From positions 38,535 to 102,534 of the forward strand of contig JAJDWR010000024.1 in assembly GCA_022825505.1 (NCBI GenBank): a DNA stretch of 64,000 nt, in the 5' to 3' direction. This document shows, piece after piece, positions 51,298 through 59,148 of the stretch. Every line of letters begins with the position of its first letter. Position 1 is the stretch's first letter. The notes below the pieces were generated by a model, which saw only the letters and a list, made by a program, of their open reading frames with translations, did not search any database and had not been told where the DNA came from. The translations under genes were made by a program, and so were the position numbers. Source of the stretch: Gammaproteobacteria bacterium (GTDB taxonomy: Bacteria > Pseudomonadota > Gammaproteobacteria > Steroidobacterales > Rariloculaceae).

Positions 51298-51954
51298 TTG
51301 ACTCCGTTCAACCGCGCGCGCGCCGAGCGCGTTATCCGGGAAGATGCGGCTACGCTTTCCACGGTCAGGGCGTTCGATGAGTTTCACCTTGCGTTCGACC
51401 GCTCGCGGCACCTGAGCGGGCTCGACGTCGCGGATGTGGACTGGGAGGACGGCGGCGCGATCTGGAGCCAGCACCACGCCTACGTTCGGGAACACATGGC
51501 GAACGGCGACAACCTGAGGGGCGCGATGGAGCGCAACCGCTCGCTCCGCGAGTTCTTCAGCGCCGAAGCGGTCAAGGCCTTTGACGACGCATTGTTGGGA
51601 TTGAGCCGCGGCGGGCGCTGCGACGACGGTGTAACGATCGAACTGGCCAAATTGGGCGGTAACGCGAGTGAACTTACGTGGATCCTGGAGATACTGATCC
51701 AGGATGGCGAGCATGTCGTGCCGCGCCGAGACAGGAAGGATCGCTTCGACGAGGAGTCGCGCGAGCGGCTTCGCAAACCACCGTACCGGGAGATTCATGA
51801 AGCCATGTTCGCGCTGGCCCGGGAATACCCTCACGTCTGGGTGCAAGGAACCCGGGATTACGGATTGCGCGTCGCCCACAAGCGGACATCCGGCGGCGTG
51901 AGTATCGTGACGAGCCAGGGTGTGGATCGCCCGAAAATCGGTGGTCGTCGGTGA
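51298..51954 (+). CDS. Uncharacterised 218-residue protein
   Basis: Not recognised. From a TTG start the protein has a helical acidic middle (RAFDEFHLAFDRSRHLSGLD, AMERNRSLREFFSAEAVKAF) and a basic C-terminus. An opposing open frame of similar length covers the same DNA, but the plus-strand frame has a more natural protein composition. The start is uncertain because the frame is open back to 51127. It may be an island cargo gene. Confidence 0.45.
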   Translation: MTPFNRARAERVIREDAATLSTVRAFDEFHLAFDRSRHLSGLDVADVDWEDGGAIWSQHHAYVREHMANGDNLRGAMERNRSLREFFSAEAVKAFDDALLGLSRGGRCDDGVTIELAKLGGNASELTWILEILIQDGEHVVPRRDRKDRFDEESRERLRKPPYREIHEAMFALAREYPHVWVQGTRDYGLRVAHKRTSGGVSIVTSQGVDRPKIGGRR

Positions 51955-52027
51955 CCGATTCGATGAGGCTACTAAACCATATGCGTTATTGGGCGAATAC
52001 AGGTTTGATGAACCAATGGGAACCACC

Positions 52028-52258
52028 ATGAACGATCACATCGAACGCAGCAGCGCGCCCTCGGCGCCGATCAAGTACCCTTCTCCGGTCACGTTCGAGA
52101 GCAAGGACGTGTGGGCGATGCTGGAATTCGATTCGGACGTGCGCCGATGGTTCATCTCAGAATCAAACGTGCCGGGTCTGTGTATGGAAGCAGACGCGGC
52201 CGATGAATTGAGGCAGTGGATACCCGATGTTATGTCGCTAAGGGAAAGCGTCAAATAG
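52028..52258 (+). CDS. Small DUF1902/HicB-like protein
   Basis: A 76-residue protein. FDSDVRRWFISESNVPGLCM followed by EADAADELRQWIPDVM follows the HicB/DUF1902 pattern, in which a small partly degenerate RNase H-like fold acts as antitoxin. No HicA-like toxin is seen on either side, so it may be an orphan antitoxin. The ATG at 52028 is preceded by GGGAACCACC; the frame is open further upstream. Confidence 0.6.
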   Translation: MNDHIERSSAPSAPIKYPSPVTFESKDVWAMLEFDSDVRRWFISESNVPGLCMEADAADELRQWIPDVMSLRESVK

Positions 52259-52407
52259 GAATCGGCGCTGCCGTTCGCGACCCAGGCGAACTCTTCCAAG
52301 TCTTCGATTCCCGCATGTTTGCGGCTGCCCAGGCCAGCGTCTATCCGGGCGCAACGCCGTTCAAGTATACGCGCGAGCCACCTCGTGCCAGCGGGGAACA
52401 CGAAACA

Positions 52408-52439
52408 TTGCCGGTGAATATGAGAATCATTATACTCAT
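52408..52439 (+). promoter_or_regulatory. Promoter with operator of the RES toxin-antitoxin operon
   Basis: TTGCCG (52408-52413), a 17-bp spacer and TATACT (52431-52436) form a good sigma70 promoter. An inverted repeat, ATGAG at 52420-52424 and CTCAT at 52435-52439, overlaps the -10 box. This is the expected layout for autorepression by the antitoxin, whose start is 35 bp downstream with GGAGG at 52465-52469. Confidence 0.7.
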
Positions 52440-52473
52440 GATCGAATCTTGGATATCATGACATGGAGGCGCC

Positions 52474-53139
52474 ATGGCCACGCAGCCCGAACCGATCGAC
52501 TGGGCGCCGCTTCAACCCGAGGAGGTTGAAAACCTTCTTCCGCGAGTACGAGACCGGCTGGGTGGATCGACCGCAGCCGACGACGAGTGGATCGTGCTTC
52601 ACGCGCGCGGCTGGACATTGGCCGGCATGGTCGATCGTCTGAACCGACTGTACAAACTGTCGTCGGGGGCGGCGACGCAAGAGAGCCCTGAACAGCGCCT
52701 GGACCGCGTGCTGGCGTGGCTGGTGGCAGCCGGTGCAGGCGTTGAGGCGGAGCTGGAGGTCGACAACCTCGAACTGCGCAATCGGTACCTGCGTGAGACA
52801 CCGATGTTCACCTCGGCGCAGATCCACCGCATGTCGGGGCTGGGTTCGAATAACAACAGCGAGCCGGCGTCGCGGTGGAAGGCCGAGGGCAAGACCTTTG
52901 CCATTCGCGTGGGAGCGCGCGACTACTATCCCGCATTCCAGTTCGAAGACGGGGCGCCGCGGCCGGTGATCAAGGCCGTTCTCGCCGCGCTCCCGGCGAC
53001 GATGACAGCGTGGCAGAAGGCACTGTGGTTCGCTTCCGGGAACGGTTGGCTGGACGGCGAGGAGCCTCAGTCTCGCCTGGAAGATGGCCACACGGTTGTT
53101 GAGGCGGCAGTCCAACTGACGGAACTGGCGCGTGGATGA
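52474..53139 (+). CDS. Antitoxin of a RES-type toxin-antitoxin system
   Basis: A 221-residue antitoxin. The C-terminal part from about residue 150 (YYPAFQFEDGAPRPVIKAVL, then AWQKALWFASGNGWLDGEEP) is the toxin-binding region seen in Xre/MbcA/ParS-type antitoxins. A probable DNA-binding stretch is MFTSAQIHRMSGLGSNNNSE. The N-terminal 100 residues differ from the usual Xre helix-turn-helix. It overlaps the toxin gene by 8 bp, so both are made together. The antitoxin normally blocks the NAD-cleaving toxin and represses the promoter. Confidence 0.8.
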   Translation: MATQPEPIDWAPLQPEEVENLLPRVRDRLGGSTAADDEWIVLHARGWTLAGMVDRLNRLYKLSSGAATQESPEQRLDRVLAWLVAAGAGVEAELEVDNLELRNRYLRETPMFTSAQIHRMSGLGSNNNSEPASRWKAEGKTFAIRVGARDYYPAFQFEDGAPRPVIKAVLAALPATMTAWQKALWFASGNGWLDGEEPQSRLEDGHTVVEAAVQLTELARG

Positions 53140-53782
53140 GGCGTCGCCGGCGTTCGTTCCAAAGCCCCCCGGCCGGCTCCCGAAGCCGAACGTCGACTCG
53201 CTCGACGCCGGCAACGTACTGCACCGTGTGCATGCGCGCGCACTCGCCGGAAACGCTTTCAATCCCTGCAAGGGAGGACGAACGCGCTTCGCGCCGATTT
53301 ACAACGCGACCGGAGCCTGCGTTCCATCCCTTTACGCGGGGCTCACGCTGGAATCGGCCATCTACGAGACCATTTTCCACGATGTCCCGCTGAGTTCGGA
53401 CCGCAAGACCGTGCCTCGGGAAGCTGTCGAGAAACGGAAACACAGTACGCTTCTGGTCAGGCGCGAATTACGCCTCGCCAGCCTGCGCGCGCCGGATCTC
53501 CTGAAGTGGGGTGTGCGCCGCGAGCACCTGATCGGCAGCCTGCCGACGCAATACGGCCGGACCGCACTTTGGGCGCAGGCCATCCACGCGCAGTTTGCGG
53601 ATGTCGAGGGATTGATCTGGACCTCCAAACTGTGCGACCCGGATGCCGCAGTACTGCTGTTCGGCGATCGCGTGGCCGCAGCGGACATCGATGTGGTGGC
53701 GATGCGCGAAGGAACGGACGGTTCCTTCATGGGCGACGTGCGCAATGCAGGCCTGCGCGGTGGAATCAGAATCGCGCATTGA
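53132..53782 (+). CDS. RES-domain toxin, predicted NAD+ phosphorylase
   Basis: A 216-residue toxin of the RES family, whose members break down NAD+. The three name-giving residues are present: Arg in GGRTRFAPIYN, Glu in LTLESAIYETIFHDV, and Ser in LIWTSKLCDPDA. The enzyme would deplete NAD+ when the antitoxin is lost. It starts with GTG inside the end of the antitoxin gene. Its 3' end converges with a protease relic. It looks intact and is the only complete toxin in the island. Confidence 0.85.
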   Translation: MDEASPAFVPKPPGRLPKPNVDSLDAGNVLHRVHARALAGNAFNPCKGGRTRFAPIYNATGACVPSLYAGLTLESAIYETIFHDVPLSSDRKTVPREAVEKRKHSTLLVRRELRLASLRAPDLLKWGVRREHLIGSLPTQYGRTALWAQAIHAQFADVEGLIWTSKLCDPDAAVLLFGDRVAAADIDVVAMREGTDGSFMGDVRNAGLRGGIRIAH

Positions 53783-54550
53783 GGCCGAACCGACCGGGAC
53801 CCCGACCCGATACTGAATCTTCGGCAGCGAAGGAGGATACCAGCGTGTAAGCGCCGGTCGCGGCGTTCAAACCGCTGACCGCAAGGTAACGGGTTCCAGG
53901 GTCTACAGTCGTCGGAAATGCGAAATTGCCTCCCTGTCCACCGTGGCCTTGACCTCCGTAGTCCACGGAGTCCGAGGATAAGGTATCCGTACGTGTTCGT
54001 ATCCCCGTGGGTCGACAGGCCCAGGGTGCCGCGTTCCGTGACATCGAACCGGAAGTAGTCCTGGTCGCCATGAGCCAGGAAGCCGGCCGTTTCGGAGTCG
54101 AGTTCCACGACGGTGGCGCTGGCGCGCGCGTCGCCATGGTCGTCGCCGATGAACGAAGAGACCAGCGTGTAGAGCCCGGTGTTGGCGGTGTTCGATGTCA
54201 GCAGGTACGGCGCCGGTCCGTCCCAAGTGACAGCGGGTCCGCGCTCGCGCCCCTGGAATTGAGCAAGGTGCCGGTGCAAAAGGCGGGCGCGCCGTCCTTC
54301 TCCACCAGGATGCGACCGACCGAGGCCACCTTGCCCAGCGCCGAGGGATCGGCGGCGCACAGGGCCTCGACGCGTTCGCCGTCGCCGCACTGCCCGGCCG
54401 TCGCGCCGTCGGTTTGATGCTCGTCGGCGACCACGTTCTCGGCGATGACCGACACGCGTTGCAATTCAAACGTGAAGCCGGCGAGGCTCTCGCGGTTCGG
54501 CAAGACGAATTCGATGCCCGCCCGGTCCGAGATGGCCAAGGCCGGCCCTA
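53780..54550 (-). pseudogene. Relic of an exported trypsin-like protease with PPC-type repeats
   Basis: Protein pieces appear in order but in changing frames. Near 54255-54545 lies KVASVGRILVEKDGAPAFCT followed by GTLL, the opening of a trypsin-like domain. Near 53985-54240 lies VELDSETAGFLAHGDQDYFRFDVTERG, a pre-peptidase C-terminal domain. Near 53780-53960 lies TRYLAVSGLNAATGAYTLVS. The phrase YTLVSSF occurs twice, showing tandem C-terminal repeats. The catalytic region is deleted and there are at least two frameshifts. Confidence 0.65.
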
Positions 54551-54559
54551 GAACGGACC

Positions 54560-55396
54560 GACAAATCCTGTGTCCGACCGAACCGCCCGACCCCCTTCGG
54601 TCGTTCCAGTTCGTGGCAGGACGGCGCGGTGGATGGACGCATGGGGCGTCCCCACGGGAACCGGAAACGGGGGAACGCGTCGCGAACGCGTCGCCGGGGG
54701 GTTCGGCTGGCCGCCTGCCGGCCGGATGTTCCGGACCGGGGCGTGCATGGAACGGTCGACGATCCCCATACGTGTTTCGCGCCTTCGTGTCTGTGCTCGG
54801 ATCCTGCGTACTTCCGAGGCGCCGGGCCATTGCAAACACCTTAGGGATAAGGACGTCCCCGCCTATTCGCCCGAGCGCCGGGAGCGAACCGGTACCCTGT
54901 GCGGACTGTTGCATTAAACGGGCTGATATGGATTGACCTTTCAAGATATGACTATGTCTCCGAATGCGTCTTCTCTTCAATCCCGAATCAATTGGGTTGT
55001 TGAGCCGGTGGAGTTCGTGGGCGAGAGGCACGCGAATGTGGGCAGGCGGTGGGCAACGCGCCCGCGTTGTCCAGGGGCTGTCCACATGGCCCATCGGGCG
55101 CGTGCCGGTCCGAAGGACTCGTCCACAACGCCACGGGCACGGCGGTTGTCTCGGTGAATCGGTAGTGGAGGTTCAGGCCGCGGGCGGCGCTTGGGCGACG
55201 GTGGATCACTCTGATATCCGTGGGTTGGTTACCACCTGACTTCACTTCGTCGCGGAGCTGCCTCTGTCTAGTATCGCGGGTGGACGGATGCGCGGATCCG
55301 CCTCGCATAGCCCGGCCGAGGGTTCTCCTCACCGGCCGCCCGCGTCCTGAATGTCTCATGCTCGATGCTGCCCTTGGGGGTCTCGGCGCGCGCGGC
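54560..55396. other. Long stretch without a convincing gene
   Basis: About 840 bp between the protease relic and the IS110 relic. Open frames on both strands are arginine- and proline-rich with no motif or ribosome binding site. It appears to be decayed sequence; no repeats or strong hairpins were noted. Confidence 0.5.
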
Positions 55397-55681
55397 TCAG
55401 ATCACCGCCCGGGTGGCGTGGGGCCGCCCGTTGACCTCGCACGCGATCGCCCAGATGAACCCCACCAGCTCGCGCGCCACCGCGACGGTGACCTTGCACT
55501 TGGCCTTGCCGGCGCGGTCCAGATGCCGGTAGCGGGCGCACAGCCGCTTTTGCGCTGCCCAGGCCAGCGCCTGCACTGGGGGTGGGGCGGCGGCGGCCTT
55601 GCGACGCAAATACGCCGTTTTGCGCGCCGGAAACCGATAGCTCCATGCCGCTTCCACAAAATAAGCCCCGAGAGTCTTCAC
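55397..55681 (-). pseudogene. C-terminal relic of an IS110-family transposase
   Basis: The frame encodes about 94 residues, including AYLRRKAAAAPPPVQALAWA and AAQKRLCARYRHLDRAGKAK, and ends with VAVARELVGFIWAI, the usual C-terminus of IS110/IS1111 transposases. The N-terminal DEDD catalytic part is absent, so it is inactive. The plus-strand sequence from 55690 to 55834 has a short frame (VYFAAQTVAEALMLDDETLL) that may be another gene remnant. Confidence 0.7.
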
Positions 55682-55820
55682 AATACATTGAGGAGCGGGC
55701 GCTTACCCCATCTGGACTACCTGTGGCAGAACAGGTGCCGGGTGGGTCGGCGCGTGTACTTCGCAGCCCAGACCGTCGCTGAAGCCCTGATGCTCGACGA
55801 CGAAACGCTGTTGCTTAGAC

Positions 55821-56885
55821 TCAATGCCGGCTGAACCGCCCCCGGGAGTGGCTGGCTCGATCGAGCCTGGCGACCAGGTCCGCGGCGCGCAGGTGCGTGT
55901 ATCGCTTCAACATCTGCATGCTCTCGTGGCCGCTGATGGCGGCCACTTCCTGGTCGGTCAGACCGGCCTCAACCAGCCGGCTTACCGCCTCATGACGCAA
56001 GTCGTGGAACCGGAACCCGGTGATACCGGCCGTTCGAACTGCGCGGAACCAGGCCGCGTGAAAGCAGTAGGGTCGCCGCTGGCCATCCCGTCCCGGCTCT
56101 CCGAAAAAAATCAGCGCCGTGTCAATGGGACGGATTTCGAAGTTCAGCGCCTGCTTGAATACGGCCGTCGCCGTATGGCTCAGGGGGACGGTGCGTTCGC
56201 TGCCGTTCTTCGTCTTCGTCAAATGGACAATGCGCCGCTTCAGATCCACCTGCTCGCGGGTCAACGAGAGAATCTCCCCTCGCCTCATCGCCGTATGCAA
56301 CGCCACCCGGACGATCCAACCGAGCATCGGATTGGAATGTGCGTCGCATGCGGCAAGCAGTTCTCTTTCCTCGTACTGCCCAAGTCGGCGGGTGCGCCCC
56401 TTGGGTAGCCTGGGCTTGGTCACGATCGAGACCGGATTTCGCACAACCCCCAATCCCCAGTCGCTCATCGCCTTCGTGAATAAGTGCGAGAGCAGCGCCA
56501 GTTCGAGTCGCACGGTATTCGGCGATTTGCCCTCGACGAGTCGATCATCCCGAAAATTCGACAGGGCTTCGGGCGTAATCGCCGCCAGGCTGTACCTGCC
56601 CAGGCGTTCCTTCAGCACGCGGGCCCTGCTCTGCTCCGCGGTCGCGGTGGACAGACTCTTCCTGCAACTGACTTCTTTCAGGTACCGATCAAGCGCATCT
56701 CTGAGCAAGAGCCGCTCGGACGATCCGCGATCGATGTACGTCCCGCGAACCATCTCGTACTCCACCTGACGCGCCCAATCCACAGCATCGCGCTTGAGGC
56801 GAAACGTCTTGCTCTTTTGCGGCCAGCCTGTTTTGCGGACAACGCCCTTGTAGGTGCCGGCGGGTGTCTTGACGATCGTAGCCAC
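55821..56885 (-). CDS. Tyrosine recombinase / integrase next to tRNA-Lys
   Basis: A 354-residue phage-type integrase. An AP2-like arm-binding N-terminus (TPAGTYKGVVRKTGWPQKSK) is followed by a SAM-like core-binding domain (about residues 60-165) and the catalytic domain. Catalytic residues: Arg in HTAMRRGEILSL, His-x-x-Arg in FRFHDLRHEAVSRL, His in ISGHESMQM and the nucleophile Tyr in LKRYTHL. It starts with GTG, 88 bp from the 3' end of tRNA-Lys, the classic position of an island integrase. IHF, encoded in this window, often assists such enzymes. Confidence 0.93.
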   Translation of the reverse strand: MATIVKTPAGTYKGVVRKTGWPQKSKTFRLKRDAVDWARQVEYEMVRGTYIDRGSSERLLLRDALDRYLKEVSCRKSLSTATAEQSRARVLKERLGRYSLAAITPEALSNFRDDRLVEGKSPNTVRLELALLSHLFTKAMSDWGLGVVRNPVSIVTKPRLPKGRTRRLGQYEERELLAACDAHSNPMLGWIVRVALHTAMRRGEILSLTREQVDLKRRIVHLTKTKNGSERTVPLSHTATAVFKQALNFEIRPIDTALIFFGEPGRDGQRRPYCFHAAWFRAVRTAGITGFRFHDLRHEAVSRLVEAGLTDQEVAAISGHESMQMLKRYTHLRAADLVARLDRASHSRGRFSRH

Positions 56886-56904
56886 TTGAGAAACAGTTTC
56901 AATA

Positions 56905-56926
56905 AAGTGTACCTGAAGTGTACCTT
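56905..56926. repeat. Two adjacent 11-bp direct repeats upstream of the integrase
   Basis: AAGTGTACCTG (56905-56915) and AAGTGTACCTT (56916-56926) are directly adjacent, between the integrase start and tRNA-Lys, followed by a T-rich run. Their place next to the probable attachment site suits arm-type integrase binding sites or an operator for the integrase gene. Confidence 0.5.
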
Positions 56927-56972
56927 TTTTTGCTTTTGATGACTAGTACAACTCGTAAGTTATTGATTTTGA

Positions 56973-57046
56973 TGGGCCGTGTAGGAATCGAACCTACAAC
57001 CAATGGATTAAGAGTCCACTGCTCTGCCTGATTGAGCTAACGGCCC
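56973..57046 (-). tRNA. tRNA-Lys(CUU), 3' CCA not encoded
   Basis: A minus-strand cloverleaf: acceptor GGGCCGT with ACGGCCC, anticodon arm GTGGA-CTCTTAA-TCCAT (anticodon CTT), T-arm GTAGG-TTCGATT-CCTAC. After discriminator A the DNA reads TCA, whereas the neighbouring tRNA genes encode CCA. The 3' end faces the integrase, so this is the likely attachment site of the island and the CCA may have been lost in recombination. Confidence 0.93.
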
Positions 57047-57061
57047 ACGGGTTGGATGGAC

Positions 57062-57137
57062 TGGGGTGGACGATGGGACTCGAACCCACGACGACCGGAT
57101 CCACAATCCGGGGCTCTACCTGCTGAGCTACGCCCAC
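57062..57137 (-). tRNA. tRNA-His(GUG)
   Basis: A 76-nt minus-strand cloverleaf with CCA. Acceptor GTGGGCG pairs with CGTCCAC including a G-U pair; the anticodon arm CCGGA-TTGTGGA-TCCGG gives GTG. Discriminator C, with an encoded G just before position 1, supplies the extra G-1:C73 pair typical of tRNA-His. Confidence 0.94.
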
Positions 57138-57216
57138 CAACGTTGTCCAGACGTGATTCTAATCAATTTGTACGTGGCGCGCCCGGCAGGACTCGAACCT
57201 GCAACCCTCGGCTTAG

Positions 57217-57860
57217 CTTACCAACTACCGCTTTCGCGGCCCCGCATGTGCGGGTTTGTGGTCTGGACTATCTCTTCGCCGTCTCAGGCGCTGCACGTAT
57301 AGTCTCTACGGATCCCTTCGATAGTCATCTGCAAAATGCACGCGCTTTCTCTGACTATTCTTGGGCGTCTTTACCCTCAGGGACGCAGAGGAGCCAAATC
57401 TCGTCGGTTCAAGATAGTAGCAATTTTCGGTGTCCGGGCAGTAAATGCAATATACATCTACTTCACGCTTGTCGATTGACACTGTATGCGTTCCGTTTCT
57501 GTCCGCCCAGCACGTCGAGAACTTGACATCAATCGTGCCGAACCTACTCACTCTACGGTATTTGACTTGAACCCTGCGGAATTCACCATCCTTGTATGCG
57601 ACTAGATCGAACGGGCAGTGTTCGGTTAGCGGCAGAAGAACAGCATATCCCTGCTCCAACAGGTCTACCTGAGCCTTCAAGACTCCCAGGTCTCCCTTAC
57701 TCTTGGTGTGGTGATTAAATGGCATTGCCACATTCCAAACTATCGTACGGGCCAACCAAAGGTTTCCACGGGGTTGCCATCAGCGCTATCTGTTAAGGGT
57801 TCCCCGTTACGGTGCAGTCCACTGTATCGGTTCCGTTTCCCGATACAGGCTCCTCTCTCA
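57217..57860 (-). ncRNA. Self-splicing group I intron (644 nt) in tRNA-Arg
   Basis: Core helices found by hand on the minus strand: P1, exon CCTT with GAGG giving the obligatory U-G pair at the splice site; P2, CTGTATCGG with CCGATACAG; P3, CTGCAC (57817-57812) with GTGCAG (57296-57291); P4, ACGGGG (57807-57802) with CCCCGT (57773-57768); P7, GACTA (57304-57300) with TAGTC (57270-57266); P8, CGCC with GGCG (57290-57277); and P9-type hairpins CCCGC/GCGGG and CCGC-GAAA-GCGG. The intron ends in G (57217). The sequence AAGAGATAGTCC at the P7 3' strand is a group I hallmark. An endonuclease gene sits between P4-P6 and P7. Confidence 0.92.
57306..57725 (-). CDS. Intron-encoded PD-(D/E)XK homing endonuclease
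   Basis: A 139-residue nuclease inside the group I intron, of the intron-associated PD-(D/E)XK type (PDDEXK_5, like cyanobacterial I-Ssp6803I). The active-site pattern is Asp40 in HCPFDLVAYKDG, Gln53 and Lys55 in RRVQVKYRR, with the same spacing (13 and 2 residues) as the Asp-Gln-Lys set remembered for I-Ssp6803I. NHHTKSKGDLGVLKAQVDLL opens the domain. It would cut intronless copies of the tRNA-Arg gene to spread the intron. The ATG at 57725 is preferred over a TTG at 57755. The TAG stop lies at the edge of the P7 strand. Confidence 0.88.
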   Translation of the reverse strand: MPFNHHTKSKGDLGVLKAQVDLLEQGYAVLLPLTEHCPFDLVAYKDGEFRRVQVKYRRVSRFGTIDVKFSTCWADRNGTHTVSIDKREVDVYCIYCPDTENCYYLEPTRFGSSASLRVKTPKNSQRKRVHFADDYRRDP

Positions 57861-57935
57861 AAGGCCGATGCTCTATCCGGTTGAGCTACGGGCGCTATCG
57901 TACGTCGAAAAATCTCCTCTGAAAATCTTCGAAAA

Positions 57936-58012
57936 TGGTCGGGGCAGACGGATTTGAACCGCCGACCTCCTGCTCCCAAAGCAGATGCGCTACCAGACTG
58001 CGCCATGCCCCG
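57936..58012 (-). tRNA. tRNA-Pro(UGG)
   Basis: A 77-nt minus-strand cloverleaf with encoded CCA: acceptor CGGGGCA with TGCCCCG, anticodon arm TCTGC-TTTGGGA-GCAGG with anticodon TGG, T-arm GGCGG-TTCAAAT-CCGTC. It is the first gene of the minus-strand cluster Pro-Arg-His-Lys. Confidence 0.95.
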
Positions 58013-58276
58013 CGCGGATGGCTCGCCATCTTAATTGGCTGAGTCCCCGATTGCACCCGAATCTGCTTCGAAAGCGACCGGCGGCAACCCGGCCTCGACA
58101 TTGCAATGTCCCTTCGCTGCCACCCATCCCGGATGAGCCTGACCGCAAGCCTGCCAGAAGCGTAGCCGGACGCGCAGTACCTGGACCCGCTGTTTGCTGG
58201 AAATAGAATGTTCACGAGAACATAATCCGGTAGCCAGGAAGAAAAGCCGTTCAATCCGAATAACGGAGGGCAGGGA

Positions 58277-59128
58277 GTGAAAACGACGAGCCTTCATTCA
58301 CGTCTTCTGCGATCCCCAACAGCGTACCGGGTACTTGCGGCGGTCGCGGTGCTGCTGTTACCCGCACCGTCTACAGCCCAGGATGAGTTTCCGCCCGGGC
58401 TGCCATCAGGGCCGGCGCCGGCGCCGGACCTCACCGGCCGCTATTCCCCGCTCACTTGCGCACCGAATGGCGCCAATTGTCCATTCATCGTGGCCGATCT
58501 GATACTCACCGCGGTCGGGCAGAAAATGTGGGACGGCTACGAGGAGGTCATCGGTCCGAAGTTCGACTGCGCCCAGGCCACACCGCCGTCGCTGTTCGCC
58601 GACCCCTACCGGTTCGCGATCCATCAACTCACCGACCGGGTCATTTTCGAGTACGAGAAGGACGACATCATCCGCACCGTATGGCTCACGGGCTGGGGCC
58701 ACCCCGAACCCGGTGCCTACGATGCCTCCTGGCAGGGCCATTCCATCGGCTGGTACGAAGATGACACCCTGGTGGTTGTCACCGACCGCTACCAGTACGA
58801 TCCCCACGGGATCGAGGACTTCGGCGGCATTCCTTCCTCAACCCTCAAACGCGTCACCGAGCGATACCGCCGCGACGGCGACCGGCTGCATCTGCAGGCC
58901 CTGACGGAGGATCCGCTGATTCTGGAGGAACCCATCTACTTCGAATTCGAGTACCTGGCGGGACCGGAACCGCTGATTCTGCCCTATCGCTGCGAACTGG
59001 ACCAGGCGCGTTTTCCGACCCGGTATGCGGATCCCGAGAAGGGCACCAACCTGGCCGACTTTGGCGGGCGGGACCCCGACCTGGTGCCTCTTGGCGTACG
59101 TGAACTGGAGCAGAGAGGCGAAGAATAA
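58277..59128 (+). CDS. Exported protein equal to the C-terminal half of the DUF6152-type fusions
   Basis: A 283-residue protein with a signal peptide (about residues 1-35, ending STAQDEFPPG). WQGHSIGWYEDDTLVVVTDR matches GYSVGHWEDDTLVVTTTR of the two fused proteins at 4.8-7.0 kb, and the flanking order of segments agrees. It lacks the His-His DUF6152 domain, which is encoded by the next gene, 20 bp downstream. The GTG start has GGAGGGCAGGGA upstream. Function unknown; probably periplasmic. Confidence 0.72.
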   Translation: MKTTSLHSRLLRSPTAYRVLAAVAVLLLPAPSTAQDEFPPGLPSGPAPAPDLTGRYSPLTCAPNGANCPFIVADLILTAVGQKMWDGYEEVIGPKFDCAQATPPSLFADPYRFAIHQLTDRVIFEYEKDDIIRTVWLTGWGHPEPGAYDASWQGHSIGWYEDDTLVVVTDRYQYDPHGIEDFGGIPSSTLKRVTERYRRDGDRLHLQALTEDPLILEEPIYFEFEYLAGPEPLILPYRCELDQARFPTRYADPEKGTNLADFGGRDPDLVPLGVRELEQRGEE

Positions 59129-59148
59129 GCGTCTTGAGGAACGATCGA

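Larger units (their letters stand above)
57175..57895 (-). tRNA. tRNA-Arg(UCU) gene interrupted by a group I intron
   Basis: Two exons make a perfect 77-nt tRNA. Exon 1 (57895-57861, 35 nt) carries acceptor GCGCCCG, the D-arm and ATCGGCCTT. Exon 2 (57216-57175, 42 nt) carries CTAAGCCGA, the T-arm GCAGG-TTCGAGT-CCTGC, acceptor CGGGCGC, discriminator G and CCA. Joined, the anticodon arm is TCGGC-CTTCTAA-GCCGA with anticodon TCT, interrupted between positions 34 and 35. Without splicing this cluster would give no arginine tRNA from here. Confidence 0.93.

Noticed and set aside
51205..52029. A 274-residue minus-strand open frame
   Set aside because: The opposite frame has the more natural composition, and this one has no recognisable motif.
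57175..57895. Two unrelated broken tRNA halves instead of an intron
   Set aside because: The halves join to a perfect tRNA, and the spacer carries all group I core helices plus a matching endonuclease.
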